Counted from the stretch's first letter, positions 54,340 to 63,129 are shown. The stretch: 64,000 bases of DNA from M55B167 sp964406095 (GCA_964406095.1 CAYOQJ010000079.1:1-64000), one strand, 5' to 3'. Made by a program: numbers and translations. Notes: a model not told the origin generated them from the letters alone.

Positions 54340-54382
54340 ACCAAATGGTGGACATGACACGCTCAGCAATTTATGGTTTAAT
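54340..54382 (+). promoter_or_regulatory. nqr promoter with ACCA-AA-TGGT operator
   Basis: ATGACA (54354-54359), 17 bases, TTTAAT (54377-54382), preceded by the inverted repeat ACCAAATGGT (54340-54349). TGGTGGACATGACA, spacer length, -10 and a following TGACTAT match the promoter at 20583-20625. The inverted repeat sits directly on the upstream side of the -35, where an activator or repressor could bind. Confidence 0.65.
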
Positions 54383-54466
54383 CACTCTGACTATGGCTGA
54401 GAAGCTCGCTTCTGTCAGCCGGGCGGGCCTTCACTTGATAGAATATTCCATCTGCGGGGCGGTGCG

Positions 54467-55819
54467 ATGATTAAAATAAAAAAAGGTTTGGATTTGCCTG
54501 TTCTCGGTAAGCCGGATGAAAAGGTCGCTGAATTCAAGTCAACCAGCCATGTGGCAGTAACCGGTTTGGATTATGTCGGACTGAAGCCAGGCATGATTGT
54601 AAAAGAGAATCAGGTTGTTCGAAAGGGAGAACCGTTGTTTGCCGCAAAGGAAAACAGCGGCGTGGTATTCACCGCACCCTGCGCCGGGCGTGTGGCGGCG
54701 ATTAATCGCGGCCCGCGACGTGTATTGGAGTCGGTTGTGATAGAGGTTGATCCTGAGGGAGAAAGCCGCAACTTCGACACCATCACCGATGAGCGGCTGA
54801 ATGGCGCTTCAGCCGGGGAAATAATCCCGGTTTTAATTGAATCAGGATTATTCACCGCTTTCCGCCAACGTCCCTTCTCACGTATTCCCGCACCTGAGAG
54901 CAGACCGCACTCGATTTTCGTCACTTCAATCGATAGCGATCCGCTCGGTTTCGATCCAGGAATTGTGATTTCCCGCTATGTAAATGATTTCGTCCGCGGT
55001 CTGACCGCCCTGACCCGCATTACGCAGAACGAGGTCTATAATGTGGTGCATGAGAGTTTCAATATCAAACTGCCACCAATTGAGCACTGCCTGACCTTGA
55101 AATTCGGTGGCAGACATCCCTGCGGGCTGGTCGGCACACACATTCACATGCTCGATCCGGTGCATGAAAATAAAGCGGTCTGGCATATTGGAGCTCAGGA
55201 TGTAATTGCGATTGGACGTCTGCTGGCAACCGGTGAGCTGTGGAACGAACGTTATGTGGCTATGGGCGGTCCCCCGGTTCGGGAACCCCGAATTCTGCAT
55301 ACCACCGCCGGAGCCGATATTTTGGAGTTGACTGAGGGTGAGATGACCGATGATCGGCCGGTGCGACTGATTGCCGGTTCAATTCTCAATGGTCGCAGAG
55401 TAGATGGTGCTGTACGCTATCTGGATCGTTACAGCTATAAGATAGGCGCACTCGACGAGGATCATGGCCGTAAACTGCTGGGTTGGATACGACCTGGATT
55501 GAAACAGCATTCGGCTGGGAAAACCTTTTTGTCTTCGCTCTTTCCTGCTAGAAAGCTGAACATCACATCGAAGCGTAACGGCGGGGTGCGTCCGGTTGTG
55601 CCGCTGGGAATCTTCGAGCAGCTCATGCCGCTTGATATTCTGCCCACTCAGCTTGCCAAGGCACTGCTGATGCGGGATGTCGAGGAGTGTCTGCGTCTGG
55701 GAGTGCTGGAACTCGATGAGGAGGACCTCGCGTTGATGACCTACGCCTGCTCCGGCAAGAATGATTACGGCGCGTTGCTGCGCGAGGTTCTGCAGATCGT
55801 TTTTAAGGAGGGGGCATGA
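54467..55819 (+). CDS. nqrA: Na+-translocating NADH:quinone reductase subunit A
   Basis: 450 residues. Starts IKIKKGLDLPVLG, the typical NqrA opening, followed by VGLKPGMIVKENQVVRKGEP and VFTAPCAGRVAAINRG of the biotinyl-lipoyl-like fold, and LKFGGRHPCGLVGTHIH in the centre. Peripheral cytoplasmic subunit implicated in quinone binding. First gene of nqrABCDEF; the start of nqrB overlaps its stop by four bases. A recognisable promoter lies 85 bases upstream. Confidence 0.97.
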   Translation: MIKIKKGLDLPVLGKPDEKVAEFKSTSHVAVTGLDYVGLKPGMIVKENQVVRKGEPLFAAKENSGVVFTAPCAGRVAAINRGPRRVLESVVIEVDPEGESRNFDTITDERLNGASAGEIIPVLIESGLFTAFRQRPFSRIPAPESRPHSIFVTSIDSDPLGFDPGIVISRYVNDFVRGLTALTRITQNEVYNVVHESFNIKLPPIEHCLTLKFGGRHPCGLVGTHIHMLDPVHENKAVWHIGAQDVIAIGRLLATGELWNERYVAMGGPPVREPRILHTTAGADILELTEGEMTDDRPVRLIAGSILNGRRVDGAVRYLDRYSYKIGALDEDHGRKLLGWIRPGLKQHSAGKTFLSSLFPARKLNITSKRNGGVRPVVPLGIFEQLMPLDILPTQLAKALLMRDVEECLRLGVLELDEEDLALMTYACSGKNDYGALLREVLQIVFKEGA

Positions 55820-57012
55820 AGTTTCTGAGAAATATGCTGGATAAGATCGAGCCTAATTTTCGTGAAGGGGGCAAACTCGAGTTCTTCTATCCTTTCTATG
55901 AGGCGATGGACACCTTTTTTTACAATGTCGGTGATACCAACACCGGACGGGTGCATGTGCGTGACAGTGTTGATCTGAAACGCAATATGATTCTGGTGAT
56001 GATTGCCCTGATACCCTGTATCCTGTACGGATTGTATAACGTAGGCAATCAGGCCTTGCTGGCCGACGGCACGATGGAAGGTTGGCGCGGAGCATTGATT
56101 GAATCTCTCGGAATGAAGCTGGCAGATGGAATTACAGCCAGATTTCTCTACGGCCTGACCTGGTTTCTACCCCTCTACCTCGTGATTTTCGCAGTCGGAA
56201 TTTTCTGGGAAATTATGTTCTCGATGATTCGTAAGCATGAAATTTATGAGGGATTCTTCGTTACATCGCTGCTTTTGCCATTGATTGTGCCACCATCCAT
56301 CCCACTTTGGCAGGTGGCCCTGGCGATAAGCTTCGCGGTTATTCTAGGCAAAGAGGTCTTCGGCGGCACCGGAATGAATTTCATGAATCCGGCTCTGATA
56401 GCCAGGGCCTTTCTGTTCTTCGCCTATCCGGCACAGATTTCCGGTGATAAAGTTTGGACGGTTGCCAGTGTGGATGGGATATCAAGGGCGACACCATTGA
56501 GCAAATTCGCCTCTTCCAGTGCCGTAACGGATATTTCTATGCTGGATGCTTTTGTAGGACGTATCCCCGGATGTATCGGCGAAACCTCAACCCTGTGCTG
56601 TCTTTTAGCGGGGGTGTTTCTGCTGCTGATCGGTGTGGCATCGTGGCGCATTATGGCAAGTTGCCTGATCAGTATGGTCGCTGCCGCACTTTTCTTCAAT
56701 GGCCTCTACGCCGCCGGTGTTTGCACTCTGCCGATGTGCGCACTCAATCCGGCCTGGCATTTTGTGCTGGGCGGGTTCGCTTTCGGTCTGGTGTTTATGG
56801 TTACCGATCCGGTTACCGGTGCGCAAACTACAGTCGGCAAGTGGTACTATGGTGCATTTGTCGGCGCAATGTGTGTTGTTATTCGTAACCTGAATGTTGC
56901 TTATCCGGAAGGTATGATGTTGGCAATTCTGATGGGCAATATCGTTGCTCCGTTGATCGACTATTTCGTGACCGAGGCAAACGTCAAGAGAAGGAGTGCA
57001 CGTTATGTCTGA
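55816..57012 (+). CDS. nqrB: NQR subunit B
   Basis: 398 residues, about ten TM helices. HVRDSVDLKRNMILVMIALIP-type start region, GGTGMNFMNPALIARAFLFFAYP and the C-terminal AYPEGMMLAILMGNI strand are standard. Carries covalent FMN and riboflavin and is the core of Na+ transport. The flavinylation site reads S223-R224-A225-T226 (after DGI), where NqrB usually has SGAT; the acceptor Thr226 is kept. Overlaps nqrA by four bases and nqrC by eight. Confidence 0.97.
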   Translation: MKFLRNMLDKIEPNFREGGKLEFFYPFYEAMDTFFYNVGDTNTGRVHVRDSVDLKRNMILVMIALIPCILYGLYNVGNQALLADGTMEGWRGALIESLGMKLADGITARFLYGLTWFLPLYLVIFAVGIFWEIMFSMIRKHEIYEGFFVTSLLLPLIVPPSIPLWQVALAISFAVILGKEVFGGTGMNFMNPALIARAFLFFAYPAQISGDKVWTVASVDGISRATPLSKFASSSAVTDISMLDAFVGRIPGCIGETSTLCCLLAGVFLLLIGVASWRIMASCLISMVAAALFFNGLYAAGVCTLPMCALNPAWHFVLGGFAFGLVFMVTDPVTGAQTTVGKWYYGAFVGAMCVVIRNLNVAYPEGMMLAILMGNIVAPLIDYFVTEANVKRRSARYV

Positions 57013-57673
57013 TAATCAATCAAATCGCAAGGTTTTTAGCGTTTCACTGATTCTTTGCGCGGTCTGTTCGGTGATGGTTTCAGTTGCCGCTGTGCTGCTT
57101 AGACCGCTACAGGAAGCTAACCGGAAGCTGGACTTCAAAAGAAATCTGCTGGTTGCGGCAGGGCTGGTTGATTCTGATGTCGACAAACGGAGTGTGTTGG
57201 ATGAGTTTGCAAAGATCGAACAATTGGCCGCGTCAACCTCCAGAGGTGAAAAAACCGTCTATGTTGCCAGAGAAGAGGGGCGAATAACTCATTACATCTT
57301 TCCCGTTACGGGAAAGGGGCTCTGGTCAACCATGCGTGGTTTTCTGGTACTTTCAGCCGATTTTAAAACTGTCATGGGCATGGGCTTTTATGAACACGGC
57401 GAGACTCCCGGGCTGGGTGGAGAAATCACCAATCCCGCTTGGCTAGCTCAGTTTAAAGGCAAACAGGCCTACGATGAATCGCTCAATGTACGACTTGAAG
57501 TAATCAAAGGTTCGGTTGAGCCGGATTCCGACACTGCTGCCTACCAGGTGGATGGACTCTCCGGGGCAACTTTGACCACTCGCGGAGTCGACGATATGAT
57601 CGAATTCTGGCTTTCGGAGGAAGGGTACCTTCCGTTTGTCCGTGAGCACGTAAAGAAAGGGGCCGGGCTGTGA
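57005..57673 (+). CDS. nqrC: NQR subunit C
   Basis: 222 residues from ATG 57005, preceded by AAGGAG; an upstream in-frame ATG at 56996 is less likely. One N-terminal TM helix, then a periplasmic FMN-binding domain with HGETPGLGGEI and the flavinylation motif D183, SGATLT at 186-191 (FMN on Thr191). ApbE (25229) would attach the FMN. Transfers electrons between the cluster of NqrD/E and FMN of NqrB. Confidence 0.97.
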   Translation: MSDNQSNRKVFSVSLILCAVCSVMVSVAAVLLRPLQEANRKLDFKRNLLVAAGLVDSDVDKRSVLDEFAKIEQLAASTSRGEKTVYVAREEGRITHYIFPVTGKGLWSTMRGFLVLSADFKTVMGMGFYEHGETPGLGGEITNPAWLAQFKGKQAYDESLNVRLEVIKGSVEPDSDTAAYQVDGLSGATLTTRGVDDMIEFWLSEEGYLPFVREHVKKGAGL

Positions 57674-58290
57674 GCACATTGAAAAACACACTGCTGGATC
57701 CGATATTCAAAAACAACCCGATCGGATTGCAGGTATTGGGTATCTGTTCGGCACTGGCTGTGACCAATAAGTTGGAAACATCACTCGCAATGGGTGTTGC
57801 TGTGACCCTGGTAACAGCATTAGCCTCTCTGGCAGTTAGTCTGATTCGCCAGCACATACCGGCCAGCATCCGGATCATTGTGCAGATGACGATCATCGCC
57901 TCGCTGGTAATTCTGGCCGATCAGATATTGAAAGCCTTTTTCTTTGAAATTTCCAAGAGCATGTCGGTTTATGTCGGACTGATCATTACCAACTGCATCA
58001 TTATGGGGCGTGCCGAAGGTTACGCACTCTCACATACGCCGCTGAGAAGCTTTATCGATGGAATAGGCAATGGACTGGGCTATAGCGTGGTTCTGATTTG
58101 CGTGGGGGTGTTCCGTGAACTGCTCGGTTCCGGCACCCTGCTGGGATATGCGGTTCTGCCCTTGACTAAAAATGGGGGCTGGTATCAACCCAACGGCCTG
58201 ATGGTTCTGGCACCGAGTGCGTTTTTTCTGATTGCCATATTCATCTGGATCGTTAGAAGCTTGGATAAAAGTCAGCAGGAGGAGGATTAA
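57670..58290 (+). CDS. nqrD: NQR subunit D
   Basis: 206 residues, six TM helices, GTG start overlapping the nqrC stop. PIFKNNPIGLQVLGICSALAV opening region, IITNCIIMGRAEGYAL (the conserved cysteine that helps bind the intramembrane iron-sulfur centre) and NGLGYSVVLICVGVFRELLG are typical of the NqrD/RnfE family. Confidence 0.97.
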   Translation: MSTLKNTLLDPIFKNNPIGLQVLGICSALAVTNKLETSLAMGVAVTLVTALASLAVSLIRQHIPASIRIIVQMTIIASLVILADQILKAFFFEISKSMSVYVGLIITNCIIMGRAEGYALSHTPLRSFIDGIGNGLGYSVVLICVGVFRELLGSGTLLGYAVLPLTKNGGWYQPNGLMVLAPSAFFLIAIFIWIVRSLDKSQQEED

Positions 58291-58293
58291 GAG

Positions 58294-58902
58294 ATGCACA
58301 GTTTGTTTGATATTTTCTTCACCTCGATTTTCACTCAAAATATGGCGTTGGCCTTTTTTCTGGGCATGTGTACCTTTCTGGCGGTCTCAAAAAGAGTTAA
58401 AACCGCAATTGGGCTGGGCGTGGCGGTGATTGTTGTACAACTGATTACCGTGCCGGTCAACAACCTGATCTACACTTACATCCTGCGCGACGGCGCTTTA
58501 CGCTGGATTTCGGATGATCTCAAATCAATTGATCTGGGTTTTATCGGTCTTATCACATATATCGGCGTTATTGCCGCCATGGTACAAATTTTGGAGATGA
58601 CGCTGGATCGCTACTTTCCCGCACTTTACAACGCACTCGGTATTTTTCTGCCGCTGATCACCGTTAATTGCGCGATTCTTGGCGGCACTCTCTTTATGGT
58701 TGAGCGCAACTATAATTTCACCCAGAGCGTGGCTTATGGAGCAGGCTCAGGTATCGGCTGGGCATTGGCGATTGTTCTGCTGGCCGGTGTGCGTGAAAAG
58801 CTTAAATACTCCCATCCGCCAGTCGGTTTACGCGGTCTAGGGCTGACTTTTATAGTCGTGGGACTGATGGCAATCGGTTTTCTGGCGTTTTCCGGTATCT
58901 GA
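58294..58902 (+). CDS. nqrE: NQR subunit E
   Basis: 202 residues, six TM helices, three bases after nqrD, with AGGAGG in front. NMALAFFLGMCTFLAVSKR, then ITVNCAILGGTLFMVERNYN with the conserved cysteine, and GAGSGIGWALAIVLLAGVREKL are the NqrE/RnfA hallmarks. Together with NqrD it holds the Fe centre within the membrane. Confidence 0.97.
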   Translation: MHSLFDIFFTSIFTQNMALAFFLGMCTFLAVSKRVKTAIGLGVAVIVVQLITVPVNNLIYTYILRDGALRWISDDLKSIDLGFIGLITYIGVIAAMVQILEMTLDRYFPALYNALGIFLPLITVNCAILGGTLFMVERNYNFTQSVAYGAGSGIGWALAIVLLAGVREKLKYSHPPVGLRGLGLTFIVVGLMAIGFLAFSGI

Positions 58903-58969
58903 TTGCGCAGCGGGTTTCTTGGTTTTACAGGTGGCGGCTTTTGTTCCGCTAAGTGCTAGGGACTGAATA

Positions 58970-60187
58970 ATGAATGAAATTATCTTTGGTGTGATTTTTT
59001 TCACCTCGATCGTGCTGCTGCTAGTCTGCATTATACTGCTGGCGCGTTGGAAGCTCGTGCCGGCTGGCAAAGTTAAGATCAAGATCAACAACGAGAAGGA
59101 GTTTGAAGTTCCAATCGGCGGCAAATTGCTGGGCGCCTTGGCTAGTCAGGAGATTTTTGTTCCCTCGGCCTGTGGTGGCGGCGGAACCTGCGGACAGTGT
59201 AAGGTCAGGGTGATCTCCGGCGGCGGATCGCTGCTGCCGACCGAAGAGGGGTGCATCAATCGACGCGAGATGAAGAACGGCATCCGGCTGAGTTGCCAGG
59301 TGGCGGTCAAGCAGGATATGAAGATCGAGGTTCCCGAGGAGGTCTTTGGTGTCAGAAAATGGGAGTGCGAGGTTGTTTCAAACCGCAATGTGGCAACCTT
59401 TATCAAGGAGTTTGTCGTCCGGTTGCCCGAGGGTGAAGAGGTGCCCTTCTGCGCCGGAGGATATATCCAGATTGAATGTCCTCCGCATAAGTTGAAATAT
59501 GCCGATTTTAATATCGATGATGAATATCGCGCCGATTGGGATAAATACAACATGTGGCAGTATGTCTCGCATGTTCATGAAACCGTCACTCGCGCTTACT
59601 CGATGGCCAACTACCCGGAGGAGCAAGGGGTTATCAAACTGAATGTCAGGATCGCTTCGCCACCGCCCGGCACCAGACACCCGCCCGGCGTAATGTCATC
59701 CTATATTTTCAGTTTGCAACCCGGCGATAAAGTTACAATCTCCGGGCCCTACGGCGAGTTCTTTGCCCGTGAAACCGGGAAAGAGATGGTTTTCATAGGT
59801 GGCGGAGCGGGCATGGCTCCAATGCGTTCACATATTTTCGATCAGCTCAAACGCCTGCAAAGCAAACGTAAAATCAGCTTTTGGTACGGAGCACGTTCTA
59901 AAAAAGAGATGTTCTATACCGAGGAGTTTGAACAGCTGGCGGCGGAGAACGAAAACTTTACCTTCAATGTGGCACTCTCCGAACCATTGCCCGAGGACGA
60001 TTGGAATGGCTATACCGGTTTTATTCATGATGTACTGCGGGATAAATATCTGGCAGAACATGAGGCACCGGAGGATGTTGAATACTACCTTTGCGGTCCG
60101 CCGATCATGAATGAATGCGTGATCAATATGTTGCTTGAACTAGGAGTTGACCGTGACGATATCATGCTTGATGACTTCGGCGGGTGA
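58970..60187 (+). CDS. nqrF: NQR subunit F (NADH-oxidising)
   Basis: 405 residues. One N-terminal TM helix, a 2Fe-2S domain with C68, C74 and C77 in SACGGGGTCGQCKV plus a fourth Cys in RLSCQVAV, then a ferredoxin-reductase-type FAD/NADH module: RAYSMANYPEE (FAD), FIGGGAGMAPMRSHIFDQL (NAD), YLCGPPIMNECV and the terminal DDFGG. Entry point of electrons from NADH. A 67-base gap after nqrE carries no obvious signal. Confidence 0.97.
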   Translation: MNEIIFGVIFFTSIVLLLVCIILLARWKLVPAGKVKIKINNEKEFEVPIGGKLLGALASQEIFVPSACGGGGTCGQCKVRVISGGGSLLPTEEGCINRREMKNGIRLSCQVAVKQDMKIEVPEEVFGVRKWECEVVSNRNVATFIKEFVVRLPEGEEVPFCAGGYIQIECPPHKLKYADFNIDDEYRADWDKYNMWQYVSHVHETVTRAYSMANYPEEQGVIKLNVRIASPPPGTRHPPGVMSSYIFSLQPGDKVTISGPYGEFFARETGKEMVFIGGGAGMAPMRSHIFDQLKRLQSKRKISFWYGARSKKEMFYTEEFEQLAAENENFTFNVALSEPLPEDDWNGYTGFIHDVLRDKYLAEHEAPEDVEYYLCGPPIMNECVINMLLELGVDRDDIMLDDFGG

Positions 60188-60422
60188 TCAATGCCACAAC
60201 AACAACCTCCTATGGGTCTTTAGGTTTGTTCGGCGGTTGGGCCCTTCACCGAAGGGCAAAACAAATATGTTGCTGTGTGCCTGTTCGTTTTTTGCATGGG
60301 GCAGAGGGCATAGGGCAAGGGGAAGAAATTTTGCTGTGCTTAAGTACAGCTCTTCTCTATACTCTATGCAGTTTATGCAAAGTACAAATCTAGCCTCTAA
60401 CTCATGATGAAAGTGTACCAAT

Positions 60423-60578
60423 ATGCTCGGTGTCGTAATTTTTATAGTTTTTTTGGCATTCACCTTTTTCATGGCAATCGTCTTTCGTGCGAAAGAGCTG
60501 AAGGCGCGTAAGGGCAAAGAGACACGCACTGCAAGCTACTGCTGCGGCAAGTGCGGTAGCTGCGATAAGGATTCCTGA
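60423..60578 (+). CDS. Small Cys-rich membrane protein, NqrM-like
   Basis: 51 residues: one TM helix (2-22), a basic linker (RAKELKARKGKE) and a cysteine tail YCCGKCGSCDKDS with four Cys in eight residues. NqrM, the maturation factor that delivers iron to NqrD/E, has the same plan (N-terminal TM, basic linker, four-Cys tail) and usually follows nqrF, but its Cys spacing differs. FeoB-associated small proteins also look like this. Position 235 bases after nqrF favours the NqrM role. The ribosome site is weak, and the 3' end overlaps the convergent exonuclease gene by 43 bases. Confidence 0.6.
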   Translation: MLGVVIFIVFLAFTFFMAIVFRAKELKARKGKETRTASYCCGKCGSCDKDS

Positions 60579-61438
60579 TCCGTTTGTTCAAAAACTCCGT
60601 CCCCGGCCTGGTCCGTTAGCACCTTTAGCATTTGCCAAGCATCAAGATAACTAAGCAGATATCGGTTTTCAGAGCTCTCCGCCATTTTCTCCAGCAGATT
60701 CCGAACCCTTCTCTGTTCCAGAAGATACTCTTCGGACGTGAATCGTGCAGCGAAACGGGCCATACGCAGCCAGAGCAAATAGGTGGTTATGGCATCAAAA
60801 CAGTTGTATTGCACAATCTGCTCTAGTTTGCCGCTATAGTAAAGAGAGCATACATCAATGCCGCTGGTTTCCAGTTTGCCCGGTATGCCCGAGAGCGTGG
60901 CCGCCTCGTTCAGCGAAACCGTGTAACCTTTGCCATAGCCGCTGATGATGTTCATTAGATCGACATCATTGCTCTCCCAGGGTTTGGCATTTAGACGACG
61001 ATTGAAAGTGTCCAGTGCCATGCCTTTGAAAATCGCCCGCTGTGTCAGAATCCGCAGATCGGCGTTGCGCGAGTTGTAACCGACCAGTTGCGGGTTATAT
61101 CTCGAAACCCCTTCATCCAGAAAACGATTCAGAATGTAGCTTTCGTTATTCTGTGAGCACTCAGAGGGATTCTCAGGAATCCCCTGCAGAAAAAGCTGCA
61201 CACTCCCGTCGCTGGATTTGCGTCGGATCATGGTTGCAATAGAAACAACCCGGCAAAGCGCAGTTTTGAGAAAGGGCATGGGATCATCCGCTGTGGCACC
61301 GCCCTCACGCCACATGACCTTCAGCACCTCGCTATCGCTCATTTTATCAGGCAGTTTGTACAGAACTCTGCCAGCAAGCAGATCAGGCACCCACTCGCAG
61401 TCAAATGCCCAGACTTCATCAGGTACAGTGGTAATCAT
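60536..61438 (-). CDS. PolB-like 3'-5' exonuclease
   Basis: 300 residues of the predicted exonuclease family related to the proofreading domain of B-family polymerases. Exo I is AFDCEWVPD (D and E), Exo II lies in LVGYNSRNADLRIL, Exo III in YNCFDAITTYLLWLR. SNDVDLMNIISGYG and LNEAATLSGIPGK are family strands. The polymerase part is absent, as in the whole family. Its ATG overlaps the stop of the metallophosphoesterase gene upstream, so both are probably co-translated. Confidence 0.9.
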   Translation of the reverse strand: MITTVPDEVWAFDCEWVPDLLAGRVLYKLPDKMSDSEVLKVMWREGGATADDPMPFLKTALCRVVSIATMIRRKSSDGSVQLFLQGIPENPSECSQNNESYILNRFLDEGVSRYNPQLVGYNSRNADLRILTQRAIFKGMALDTFNRRLNAKPWESNDVDLMNIISGYGKGYTVSLNEAATLSGIPGKLETSGIDVCSLYYSGKLEQIVQYNCFDAITTYLLWLRMARFAARFTSEEYLLEQRRVRNLLEKMAESSENRYLLSYLDAWQMLKVLTDQAGDGVFEQTDQESLSQLPHLPQQ

Positions 61439-62955
61439 GGAATATTGCCCTCCTCATCAGGTGTGGCCGGAATTGAATCATTGTATCCTCTGAGAATTGG
61501 CTGGCGCAACTCTACTTTTCCGCTGAAATCCGCTACAATACGAAAACGTACATGAGTTGTGCCGCGGTTAACTCTGATTTTGCGCGATATGGCGGCGATA
61601 TTCTGACCTTCATTGGTGCGGCCCCGTACCTCGATACTATCAAGCTTTTTATTGCTTAGCGTGTCCTCTGCATCAATACCGTACGATTGTACCTGGTAGG
61701 AGACGATGCCGTGATAATTGTCGAGCTTGCGTATCCTGCCCTGCATCCGCAGATGCCCCAAACCACACTCACCGATCCTGATTAGCGGTGATTCCAGTAC
61801 AAAGCGCGCTCTTGAACGATGACTGATTATAATGGAATCAGAGGTCTTGCCAGATTCCAGCTGCTGCGTACGCCGGTCGTTCAGAGTGTAGCGCCATCCC
61901 CGCATCTCGTTATTCCGGTTGATAACAGAGGGCAGAGCATGAAGATAGTTGTCGGTCGCGAGACCGTCGCCGCGGGGTTGAATCATCGGCATACGCTCCT
62001 TCGGAAGAGTCAGCGCATAACCGGTCGAGCTATTGGAGTGCCGTACTTTGCAGATCAGATAGATTGAGGCGCAAAGCGATAGCACGGCGATTAAAAATAT
62101 AAGCAGCCGGTATTTCTTGATCTGCGAACGCTGCGTGTGCTGCAATCTGCGGATTGTCTCGGTGAGGTGGTGCTCTTCATCAATCGGTTTGACAAAAGAA
62201 AGCTTTTCGCGTACGGCAGGCAGAGAGGACTCAGCAGTGTGTTCCCTTAGCCATGGAACTGCATCCATCCCGGCCAGCAACAGGGTGTTGTTGAAGGCGA
62301 TGCGGTCAAATGGCAGATGATGAAAAACAATGCTGCGTTCTGAGTGATCAAATACGCAGTAGGTGGATTCCAGCCTGCCTGTCCGGGGATACCCGATGGT
62401 GCCGGGATTGATGATATAGCGTTTATGATCTTCCAGAATAAAGTCACGCGGTTCAAGAAAATGCGCCGTGCCACTCTGACCGATAACATAAATGGCCGCC
62501 AAATGGGTGTGCCCCACAAACATCAACTGCTCAAATGTGTTTTCAAAAGACGGCTGCGCATCTTCGCCGGTAATGATATATCGGAATGCGCCGGGTTTAG
62601 TGAAATCACCGTGAACACAGCGGAAAGCAGGAGATTCCAGCGTTAGCGGCAAAGACTTCAGCCAGATTAAAGCTTTGTTTGAAAGCATTCCGCGGTGTTT
62701 CAGCACCACCTTGCGTGCCTCCGGACAGAAAACCAGCGGATTGAGTTTGCCGCAGACAGCCGCGTCGTGGTTGCCCAGCAGATGATACTCCGTTACCTGA
62801 TAAACCAACTCGAGGGTTTCAACCGGTTGCGGACCGTAACCAACCGTATCGCCCAAACAGATTATTTTATCTATGTGCCGCTTGGCAATGTCGTTCAAAA
62901 CCATCTGCAACGCGGTAAGATTGGCGTGGATATCAGAGATAAATGCGTAACGCAT
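61435..62955 (-). CDS. Membrane-anchored metallophosphoesterase with extracytoplasmic domain
   Basis: 506 residues. The N-terminal 240 residues are a YfcE/MJ0936-type calcineurin-like phosphodiesterase: FISDIHAN (D8, H10), CLGDTVGYGP, LLGNHDAA, CVHGD, VGHTHLAAI and NPGTIGYPR. A charged linker leads to one TM helix at about 280-303 and a roughly 200-residue C-terminal region without a family I can name, rich in beta strands (IIISHRSRARFVL). The topology would put the phosphoesterase in the cytoplasm and the tail outside, an unusual join that may sense an external signal. Coupled to the PolB-like exonuclease by a 4-base overlap. Confidence 0.85.
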   Translation of the reverse strand: MRYAFISDIHANLTALQMVLNDIAKRHIDKIICLGDTVGYGPQPVETLELVYQVTEYHLLGNHDAAVCGKLNPLVFCPEARKVVLKHRGMLSNKALIWLKSLPLTLESPAFRCVHGDFTKPGAFRYIITGEDAQPSFENTFEQLMFVGHTHLAAIYVIGQSGTAHFLEPRDFILEDHKRYIINPGTIGYPRTGRLESTYCVFDHSERSIVFHHLPFDRIAFNNTLLLAGMDAVPWLREHTAESSLPAVREKLSFVKPIDEEHHLTETIRRLQHTQRSQIKKYRLLIFLIAVLSLCASIYLICKVRHSNSSTGYALTLPKERMPMIQPRGDGLATDNYLHALPSVINRNNEMRGWRYTLNDRRTQQLESGKTSDSIIISHRSRARFVLESPLIRIGECGLGHLRMQGRIRKLDNYHGIVSYQVQSYGIDAEDTLSNKKLDSIEVRGRTNEGQNIAAISRKIRVNRGTTHVRFRIVADFSGKVELRQPILRGYNDSIPATPDEEGNIP

Positions 62956-63047
62956 GAGCTGCTTGTCTACAGCGGTAATGCCGCTGAAAGGTTAAGTCAT
63001 TCAAGGAGCGGCGGAAAAAAGTAGTGCAAAATATAGCTTTGCGGCTT

Positions 63048-63129
63048 AAACCAGCGGCGCATCTCACCCTGCTATCCAGCATGTGAATATCTGCAACGCA
63101 GCGGATATCTACTCATGAACCGCTGGTTT
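63048..63129 (-). ncRNA. Structured intergenic element of unknown function
   Basis: A perfect 10-base outer stem AAACCAGCGG/CCGCTGGTTT (63048-63057 and 63120-63129) encloses two smaller hairpins around 63074-63080 and 63086-63110. The element lies on the transcript side between the ferredoxin stop and the phosphoesterase start. It has no tRNA features. Could be a structured 5' leader, a processed RNA or a palindromic repeat. Confidence 0.35.

Noticed and set aside
63048..63129. A tRNA gene
   Set aside because: The cloverleaf-like fold lacks a T-loop sequence, a proper acceptor stem with discriminator and an anticodon arm of the right size.
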